From: Actinomycetota bacterium | GTDB lineage: Bacteria; Actinomycetota; Actinomycetes; S36-B12 | NCBI GenBank assembly: GCA_009700485.1 | Contig: WLLZ01000053.1 | Coordinates: 1-11,225 of the forward strand | Direction of reading: 5' to 3' | DNA length: 11,225 nucleotides | Shown here: piece by piece, positions 6,979 through 11,225 of the stretch | How the letters are laid out: each line of letters opens with the position of its first letter | How positions within the stretch are numbered: the first letter of the stretch is position 1 | Program-made: the position numbers and the translations under genes | The notes under the pieces: generated by a model | What the model was told of the DNA's origin: nothing | Databases searched by the model: none | The model's input: only the letters and a program-made list of their open reading frames with translations

Positions 6979-8265
6979 CAGTGGCGCATTAGCCAAGAAC
7001 TGGAAACTGTCGCGCTTGTACGGATAAAGGAAACGGTCGCAACCTTCAGCTATTGACGGATCAAGTTTTCGGCATAACGGAGTGCCGTCCTTCTTGTGCC
7101 TAAAGTAGAACCCCGCGGTCCACCAAGTATTCATGTCTAGGACCATGGCTTCTTGTGCGCCGGCGCCCACCAACGTGTTGGCGAGACCATCGGCAGAAAG
7201 AAATGGCGACCCGACATAAATAATGCTGCCATCTGCGAGCTGGCCGATGGCGGCGCGCCACGCCAGACTCTCCTTGTCGGTAGTCGCTCCCCAAATCACG
7301 TTGTCGGTTGCACTGGATACCTTCGATACGCCTTTGTCGACAATTAGGTTGAGATTTTGCCGAACGGCTTGGATTTCGTCGCTCATTTGCAGGTCGCGGC
7401 CCCACTTGCCGACCTTTATCGAACCGTCTTTGTAAACAACGGTGCTCGCCTTGCCATCGACTAGAGGTTTAACCATTTCGCCACCGTAGTAATAGCCACC
7501 CATCGAGTCCTCGAGTCGGAAAGCGCCGTTGAAATTGGCGAGCACAATTGGCCAGAGCTCTTTTGGCAGTGCCCCGTTGAATGGATTCGGGCCGCCGGGT
7601 TCTTCAAAACCGGGGATAAACATGGCTTTGGTAAGTGAGGTGTCGATCCAAAGCACCGAGGCGTAGTAACTGGTGTGCACATTGTCGGCGCGCACCCGGG
7701 CGACATACATCGCTGGGAGACCGGCCACCCGGCTGCCGACCGGCTGCCAGAGACCTTCCTGCGGTTCAGGGTTGGGCACCGGTGAGGTAATCGGCGGTGG
7801 GGGATTTAGGTGTTCGACCACCGGGGTAACAATCGGGCTAGGAATAGCGCTGGGCACGACGGCGGGCACGGCGCTGGACATAGCACTGGGCGAATCGGAC
7901 GGCTGGAGATCTTCGGGGTCAAGGCCGGCGTTGTCTTCTGCGGTGATATCTGCTGAAACAGTTGGCGTGCCTCCAACGTCCGGGGTGCTGACATAGGTGT
8001 AGTAAACGTCTTCCAACTTGGCGACTAACGGTCCCATGTTGTTGTCGCGCATCCAGGTGGCCACGATTACTTCTGCGGGCTCACCACCTGCGTTTGCGTA
8101 GGTACTTTGAAAAGTGAAACCGGCCCAAAAAGCCGCGGTAAGTAGCACGGAGGCTGTTACCAGCACGAGTATGCGGGGCAGTGGGTTGTACTGGCGGGCA
8201 TGGCGCCTTCGAGCTGGGGCGATAACTTCTGGTGGCCCGTCGCTCACCGGTAAATCTTCGTTCAC
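6970..8265 (-). CDS. Membrane-anchored phosphodiester glycosidase-like protein
   Basis: This 431-residue protein has a basic cytosolic N-terminus (RRRHARQYNPLPR), one membrane segment (about 31-50) and a stalk. A Pro/Ser/Val-rich low-complexity linker follows (about 122-168), then an extracytoplasmic domain (about 170-431). The domain has a NFNGAFRLEDSMGGYY stretch (244-259), WGRDLQM (288-294), VRQNLNLIVDKG (301-312) and AMVLDMNTWW (373-382). I recognise this as the actinobacterial relative of phosphodiester glycosidase (NAGPA/DUF2233-like) domains. Cys398 and Cys409 could form a disulfide. The substrate is unknown; a cell-surface phosphodiester-linked sugar is only a guess. The GTG start at 8265 is the first possible one, because an in-frame TAG directly precedes it. 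There is no Shine-Dalgarno sequence, but CATGAT ends six bases upstream. The gene lies downstream of glnA1 on the same strand, separated from it by a strong terminator, so it probably has its own promoter. Confidence 0.72.
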   Translation of the reverse strand: MNEDLPVSDGPPEVIAPARRRHARQYNPLPRILVLVTASVLLTAAFWAGFTFQSTYANAGGEPAEVIVATWMRDNNMGPLVAKLEDVYYTYVSTPDVGGTPTVSADITAEDNAGLDPEDLQPSDSPSAMSSAVPAVVPSAIPSPIVTPVVEHLNPPPPITSPVPNPEPQEGLWQPVGSRVAGLPAMYVARVRADNVHTSYYASVLWIDTSLTKAMFIPGFEEPGGPNPFNGALPKELWPIVLANFNGAFRLEDSMGGYYYGGEMVKPLVDGKASTVVYKDGSIKVGKWGRDLQMSDEIQAVRQNLNLIVDKGVSKVSSATDNVIWGATTDKESLAWRAAIGQLADGSIIYVGSPFLSADGLANTLVGAGAQEAMVLDMNTWWTAGFYFRHKKDGTPLCRKLDPSIAEGCDRFLYPYKRDSFQFLANAPLSP

Positions 8266-8271
8266 CTAGCA

Positions 8272-8277
8272 ATCATG
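8272..8277 (-). promoter_or_regulatory. Candidate -10 box for the glycosidase-like gene
   Basis: CATGAT on the minus strand matches TATAAT in four of six places and ends six bases before the GTG at 8265. Only 25 bases separate that start from the U tract of the glnA1 terminator, so any promoter must be very compact and partly overlap the terminator. No -35 box is recognisable. Confidence 0.3.
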
Positions 8278-8290
8278 TCTTAGACAGGCC

Positions 8291-8327
8291 AAAAAAAGCG
8301 GGACGGGCCACCGAAGTGGCCCGTCCC
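8291..8327 (-). terminator. Rho-independent terminator of glnA1
   Basis: A perfect 12-base-pair stem pairs 8300-8311 with 8316-8327. On the minus strand GGGACGGGCCAC is followed by the loop TTCG and the complementary arm. A seven-base U run (8291-8297) follows two bases after the stem. The loop is closed by a C-G pair, giving a C(UUCG)G tetraloop, a very stable class. It begins 48 bases after the glnA1 stop codon. On the plus strand the hairpin is followed only by TTT and Cs, so it is directional. Confidence 0.93.
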
Positions 8328-8375
8328 TTTCCCCTAGCACGCGAGGCGAATCGACGCGAAAGGGAACCTGTGCGA

Positions 8376-9800
8376 TCAGATGTCGTAGTAAAGCTCAAAC
8401 TCGTGTGGATGCGGTCGCATACGGATTGGATCTATTTCATTCGTGCGCTTGTATTCTACCCAGGTCTCAATTAAGTCGCTCGGGAAGACCCCGCCGGCCT
8501 GTAGGTACTCGTTATCGGCTTCTAGGGCTTCCAGAACCGCCGGTAGGGAGCCCGGTACCTGGGGGATGCTGGCCATTTCATCCGGAGGCAATTCGTAGAG
8601 ATCCTTATCCACGGGGGCGTGCGGCTCGATCTTGTTCTTGATGCCGTCAAGGCCCGCCATTAGCTGAGCCGCGAAAGCAAGGTAGGGGTTACTCGATGGA
8701 TCAGGCACCCGGAACTCAATGCGCTTGGCCTTTGGTGAGTTGCCGGTCACTGGGATCCGTATGCAGGCCGAGCGGTTGCGAGCGGAGTAAACCAGGTTCA
8801 CCGGGGCTTCGTAGCCCGGTACCAAGCGGTGGTAGGAGTTCACGGTCGGGTTGGTGAATGCCAGCAACGATGGTGCATGGTGCAAGAGGCCACCGATGTA
8901 CCAACGGGCCATATCGGAAAGCCCGCCGTAGCCGCGCTCGTCATAGAACAACGGCTCGCCGTTCTTCCAGAGCGACTGGTGGCAATGCATCCCCGAGCCG
9001 TTATCGCCGAAGAGTGGCTTGGGCATGAAAGTTGCGGTCTTCCCGTGTGCCCAGGCGACATTTTTGATGATGTATTTGAAGAGCATGAGCTCGTCGGCAG
9101 CTTTTTGCAGTGAATTGAAGCGGTAGTTGATTTCGCCTTGACCGGCGGTACCAACCTCATGATGTGAGCGCTCAACATGCAGGCCAACCTGCAGCAACTT
9201 CTCGACCATGTCGTCGCGTATGTCAGCGAAGTGGTCAACCGGCGGGACGGGGAAGTAACCACCCTTATAGCGGGTCTTGTAGCCGCGGTTACCGCCCTCT
9301 TCGACACGTCCGGTATTCCAAGCGCCTTCGACCGAATCGATGTGGTAGTACGACTCATGCTGATTGGTTTCAAACCGAACGTCGTCAAAGACGTAGAACT
9401 CAGCTTCAGCGCCGAAATAGACAGTGTCGGCAATACCTGTTGAGGCGAGGTAGGACTCGGCATTTGCTGCCACATTGCGTGGGTCGCGGCTGTAACGCTC
9501 GTCGGTGAATGGGTCAAGGATCGAGAAATTCATGACCAGTGTCTTGGCATTGCGGAACGGGTCGATGAAAGCGGTTGAAGGATCCGGGATCAGCTTCATG
9601 TCTGATTCATGGATAGCCTGGAAACCGCGGATGGATGATCCGTCAAACATTAGGCCGTCGTCGAACACCGACTGGTCAAATGACTCCACGGGCATATTGA
9701 AGTGCTGCATCACGCCGGGCAGATCAATAAACCGCACGTCTACGAACTTCACGCCTTCGGCCTTGATGAAACTCAGTACCTCAGTTGAATTCTTGAACAC
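8376..9800 (-). CDS. glnA: Type I glutamine synthetase GlnA1
   Basis: This 474-residue enzyme forms glutamine from glutamate, ammonia and ATP and normally works as a dodecamer in the cytoplasm. With the GTG at 9800 as residue 1, metal and substrate residues are Glu132 and Glu134 (GAEAEF), Glu215 and Glu223 (HHEVGTAGQGE), His272 and His274 (MHCHQS), Glu331 (PGYEAP), and Glu362 and Arg364 (RIEFR). The GlnE target is Tyr402 in DLYELPP, placing it in the adenylylated GSI-beta class. GTG at 9800 is chosen because AGGGAGGA (9805-9812) lies just upstream and the protein then begins VFKNSTEV, as in relatives. The frame stays open upstream to an ATG at 9917, but that extra 39-residue stretch has no family resemblance. 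It has its own terminator and a GlnR-like box upstream, and is divergent from the RDD-family gene. Confidence 0.97.
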   Translation of the reverse strand: MFKNSTEVLSFIKAEGVKFVDVRFIDLPGVMQHFNMPVESFDQSVFDDGLMFDGSSIRGFQAIHESDMKLIPDPSTAFIDPFRNAKTLVMNFSILDPFTDERYSRDPRNVAANAESYLASTGIADTVYFGAEAEFYVFDDVRFETNQHESYYHIDSVEGAWNTGRVEEGGNRGYKTRYKGGYFPVPPVDHFADIRDDMVEKLLQVGLHVERSHHEVGTAGQGEINYRFNSLQKAADELMLFKYIIKNVAWAHGKTATFMPKPLFGDNGSGMHCHQSLWKNGEPLFYDERGYGGLSDMARWYIGGLLHHAPSLLAFTNPTVNSYHRLVPGYEAPVNLVYSARNRSACIRIPVTGNSPKAKRIEFRVPDPSSNPYLAFAAQLMAGLDGIKNKIEPHAPVDKDLYELPPDEMASIPQVPGSLPAVLEALEADNEYLQAGGVFPSDLIETWVEYKRTNEIDPIRMRPHPHEFELYYDI

Positions 9801-9804
9801 GAAA

Positions 9805-9812
9805 TCCTCCCT
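9805..9812 (-). promoter_or_regulatory. Strong Shine-Dalgarno site of glnA1
   Basis: AGGGAGGA on the minus strand, with GGAGG ending five bases before GTG at 9800, is the strongest ribosome-binding site in the window. It fixes the glnA1 start and shows that glnA1 has a real 5' leader, unlike several of its neighbours. Confidence 0.88.
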
Positions 9813-9830
9813 GGCCTTTCTACGCATATG

Positions 9831-9853
9831 CCCTGTGGGTTTATCCCACGGGG
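9831..9853 (-). other. Hairpin in the glnA1 leader
   Basis: On the minus strand CCCCGTGGG (9853-9845) can pair with CCCACAGGG (9839-9831) around the loop ATAAA, with one C-A mismatch. It sits about 20 bases upstream of the Shine-Dalgarno site. No U run follows, so it is not a classic attenuator terminator. It may affect mRNA stability or ribosome access, or it may be chance. A 23-codon reading frame (9912 to 9841) ends in its loop. The flanking bases 9801-9985 hold no other gene. Confidence 0.35.
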
Positions 9854-9921
9854 TTCTCGCCTCGCACGGTGGCTGGTGCCTCCGGATACCCGAAACCATA
9901 GGCAAAGGCCATGTCATGGGT

Positions 9922-9948
9922 GTATCCCTACTGTTTCGGCAATGTTAA
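9922..9948. promoter_or_regulatory. GlnR-like operator upstream of glnA1
   Basis: Read towards glnA1 there are three 5-mers, each six bases apart: TTAAC (9948-9944), GAAAC (9937-9933) and GATAC (9926-9922). TTAAC-n6-GAAAC matches the GlnR consensus gTnAC-n6-GAAAC except for the first base, and GATAC is a one-mismatch repeat in the same 11-base register. A weak TATGGT (-10-like, 9900-9895 on the minus strand) lies downstream of it. On the other side the box sits about 38-64 bases before the RDD-gene start, so it could serve both genes. GlnR control of glnA is established in streptomycetes and mycobacteria; here it is inferred from pattern. Confidence 0.6.
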
Positions 9949-9973
9949 AGGATGCATCAATTTCCTCTCCCGG

Positions 9974-9979
9974 TAACGT
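9974..9979 (+). promoter_or_regulatory. -10 box for leaderless RDD-family gene
   Basis: TAACGT matches TANNNT and ends six bases before the GTG at 9986, so transcription would start at the initiation codon. The G run between them touches the GTG with no spacing and so cannot work as a normal Shine-Dalgarno site. Confidence 0.5.
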
Positions 9980-9985
9980 GGGGGA

Positions 9986-10399
9986 GTGACTTCAGCCACA
10001 CCAGACCCAAAGACAAAGCCGGAGGAGCCAGCTGGGCTCGGTCGCCGGGTGGTGGCAATTTGCCTGGATTGGCTCGCCTGCATCCTCTTGTCCCGAGTGT
10101 TCTTCGGCCAGGTGGCCTATGGCTCCGCCGAAGGGTCGATCACCGTGCTTTTGCTCTTCGCAGCTGAGGTCATCTTGTTCACTTGGCTGATGTCGGCGTC
10201 ATTTGGCCAACGCATCATGGGTATTTCAGTAGTTCGATTGGACGGCGGGCGGCTATCGCTGTGGCGTATCGCCCTTCGGACGGTGCTCGTCTGCTGCGTG
10301 ATCCCGGCTTTGGTCTATGACTCAACTGGCCGTGGCCTGCAAGATCGTGCCGTTGGAAGTGTGGTTATTCGAACGCGCGGGCGCGGAGTCGCTATTTAG
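9986..10399 (+). CDS. RDD-family membrane protein
   Basis: This small 137-residue integral membrane protein is of the RDD family, named for conserved Arg and Asp residues. The candidates seen are Arg20/Arg21 and Asp28 around the first membrane segment (GRRVVAICLDWL), and Asp120 in the C-terminal GLQDRAVGS motif. Three hydrophobic segments lie at about 23-43, 51-72 and 96-112. The Pro/Lys-rich first 18 residues should be cytosolic. Members near glnA1 are a familiar actinobacterial arrangement, but their biochemical role is not established. The GTG at 9986 is supported by a TAACGT box six bases upstream, implying a leaderless transcript. The gene is divergent from glnA1, shares its GlnR-like region, and overlaps the convergent DUF4191-like gene by 4 bases. 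Confidence 0.85.
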   Translation: MTSATPDPKTKPEEPAGLGRRVVAICLDWLACILLSRVFFGQVAYGSAEGSITVLLLFAAEVILFTWLMSASFGQRIMGISVVRLDGGRLSLWRIALRTVLVCCVIPALVYDSTGRGLQDRAVGSVVIRTRGRGVAI

Positions 10400-11070
10400 C
10401 GAGGGCGGCGCGCCGATCGGGTACTCGTTGGCATCGGCCCCTTCGGGATCGGCAGTGAGCCACCGGTCTGACTAACAGCATCGAGGCGGCGGCGCACGTC
10501 GGTGATCTCGCCGCCGCGTAGGTTGCGAGGCAACTTGGTTAATGAGCGCTGCAGTTTGCCTAGTGAGACCTGGCCCGGTTCGTCGCCGACCTGAATTTCG
10601 TAGATCGGGATATCGGGCAGCCAGCGTGCGGTCTTCTTGCGCTCGTTGCCGAGCATGTGGCTGACCCGACTTGATGGGCCTTCGGATATCAAGATGACAC
10701 CAGGTTTGCCGACAACTCGGCTGATTAAGTCTTGGTTCTTGTTGACTGCGATTCCTGGTGTCACTAACCAGCCACCGCGCAGTGATTGCACTACGGCCGC
10801 CGCCGCCCCTGGCTGCCCCTCGATCTGGCGGTAGGCCGCTTTCATCGCGCGGCGGCTAAACCAGAAAACTGCCGCGAGTAGGCCCAAGGGAATACCGACC
10901 AGGATGGCGGTAAATAGGTTCAAGAAGATAAAGGTCGGGACGAATCCCACGACGAACCCCAACAGGAACAGCCCGCCGACTTCAAGTGGCAAGGCCCGGT
11001 AGACCTTCTGGGTCATTGCCCAGTTCTGGGTGATTGAGGACAGTGTTGAGCGGATTTTTCCCTTGGCCAT
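10396..11070 (-). CDS. DUF4191-like membrane protein
   Basis: This 224-residue protein, starting at MAKGKIRSTL, has a short basic N-terminus and a pair of closely spaced membrane segments (about 32-51 and 53-72, GGLFLLGFVVGFVPTFIFL and onward). A cytosolic part follows: a GGWLVTPGIAVNKN stretch, a GPSSRVSHML stretch, and a basic tail ending RSARRPR. The pattern and its place beside an RDD-family gene and glnA1 match the actinobacterial DUF4191 proteins (Rv2219-like). Function is unknown. ATG at 11070 is preferred. An upstream in-frame ATG at 11115 would overlap the preceding gene and add a 15-residue run with no likeness to the family. TAGGCT, whose TAG is the stop of the preceding gene, ends seven bases before the chosen ATG and could be a leaderless -10 box. 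Confidence 0.82.
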   Translation of the reverse strand: MAKGKIRSTLSSITQNWAMTQKVYRALPLEVGGLFLLGFVVGFVPTFIFLNLFTAILVGIPLGLLAAVFWFSRRAMKAAYRQIEGQPGAAAAVVQSLRGGWLVTPGIAVNKNQDLISRVVGKPGVILISEGPSSRVSHMLGNERKKTARWLPDIPIYEIQVGDEPGQVSLGKLQRSLTKLPRNLRGGEITDVRRRLDAVSQTGGSLPIPKGPMPTSTRSARRPR

Positions 11071-11080
11071 GGGCCCCAGC

Positions 11081-11225
11081 CTAGGGAAGCCGGACCTCGA
11101 TCGACGCCCCGGCATGGATCAGTCCCGGGTGCTCGACCCAGCCGGTCACCCCGCGCCGGCCCATGGCGGCTTTCGGGAACTTCTCGGCCGCGGTGCCGTA
11201 CTGCGCGCCGACCAGGGCGCCGGCA
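11081..11225 (-). CDS. MOSC-like protein, C-terminal part only
   Basis: A minus-strand frame is open from the window edge to a TAG at 11083-11081. It encodes the last 47 residues, including AEKFPKAAMGRRGVTGWVEHPG and the ending GASIEVRLP. A Gly-Arg-Arg-Gly-Val turn followed by W/V-x-x-PG-x-I-x-x-G-x-x-(I/V)-x-V is the usual C-terminus of MOSC domains, which are sulfur-carrier folds related to molybdenum-cofactor sulfurase C-termini. The N-terminal part with the expected catalytic cysteine lies outside the window, so the call rests on a short tail. About 43 of the 47 codons end in G or C, a stronger bias than in the neighbouring genes. It is followed after 10 bases by the DUF4191-like gene on the same strand. 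Confidence 0.55.
   Translation of the reverse strand, partial: AGALVGAQYGTAAEKFPKAAMGRRGVTGWVEHPGLIHAGASIEVRLP

Noticed and set aside
7806..7960. Repeat-like tract in the glycosidase-like gene as a DNA repeat or CRISPR
   Set aside because: The repetition comes from Pro/Ser/Val codons in the protein linker. There are no regular spacers or identical repeat units.
9801..9917. N-terminal extension of GlnA1 to the ATG at 9917
   Set aside because: The extra 39 residues do not resemble glutamine synthetase, and a strong Shine-Dalgarno site points to GTG 9800.
11071..11115. Longer DUF4191-like protein starting at ATG 11115
   Set aside because: The added residues are a frame-shifted shadow of the MOSC-like tail and would overlap it. 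MAKGK at 11070 fits the family.
1..11225. A new defence, phage, toxin-antitoxin or mobile system
   Set aside because: No transposase, integrase, phage, restriction, toxin or antitoxin motif, terminal inverted repeats, tRNA or CRISPR array was seen. Nearly all space is filled by the genes listed.

Overview
The window looks like a chromosomal segment of an actinobacterium (Actinomycetia-like). The evidence is two class I glutamine synthetases of the GlnA1 and GlnA2 types, a two-domain GlnE adenylyltransferase, and an RDD-family plus DUF4191-type membrane protein pair beside glnA1, a neighbourhood I know from mycobacteria and streptomycetes. Base composition is moderately GC-rich, roughly 57-62% by hand counts of sample lines. 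Genes are packed tightly, with several overlaps, which suggests a compact genome. I cannot name the genus.

Layout, left to right: nadE (minus, 46-1767) is divergent from a plus-strand operon glnA2 - class I glutamine amidotransferase - glnE (1830-6978). glnE ends tail to tail, with a 9-base overlap, against a minus-strand gene for a membrane-anchored extracytoplasmic protein resembling phosphodiester glycosidases (6970-8265). Next come a strong intrinsic terminator and glnA1 (minus, 8376-9800). A 185-base regulatory region separates glnA1 from a divergent RDD-family membrane protein gene (plus, 9986-10399). That gene ends tail to tail, with a 4-base overlap, against a DUF4191-like membrane protein gene (minus, 10396-11070). 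The right edge holds the 3' end of a gene with a MOSC-like C-terminus (minus, 11081-11225), in clearly GC-richer DNA.

Functionally this is a nitrogen-assimilation locus. GlnA1 makes glutamine from glutamate and ammonia and keeps the tyrosine that GlnE adenylylates. GlnA2 has tryptophan there and should escape that control. The amidotransferase is translationally linked to both. NadE spends glutamine to make NAD+. Both divergent intergenic regions contain 5-mers spaced 11 bases apart (TTAAC-n6-GTAAC and GATAC/GAAAC/TTAAC) that match the known GlnR operator pattern, so the two gene clusters are probably under common nitrogen control.

I found no CRISPR array, tRNA, rRNA, insertion sequence, phage gene or clearly new defence-type system. 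The best leads are the two GlnR-like operators, the unexplained amidotransferase inside the glnA2-glnE operon, a run of probable leaderless starts, and the GC jump at the right edge.
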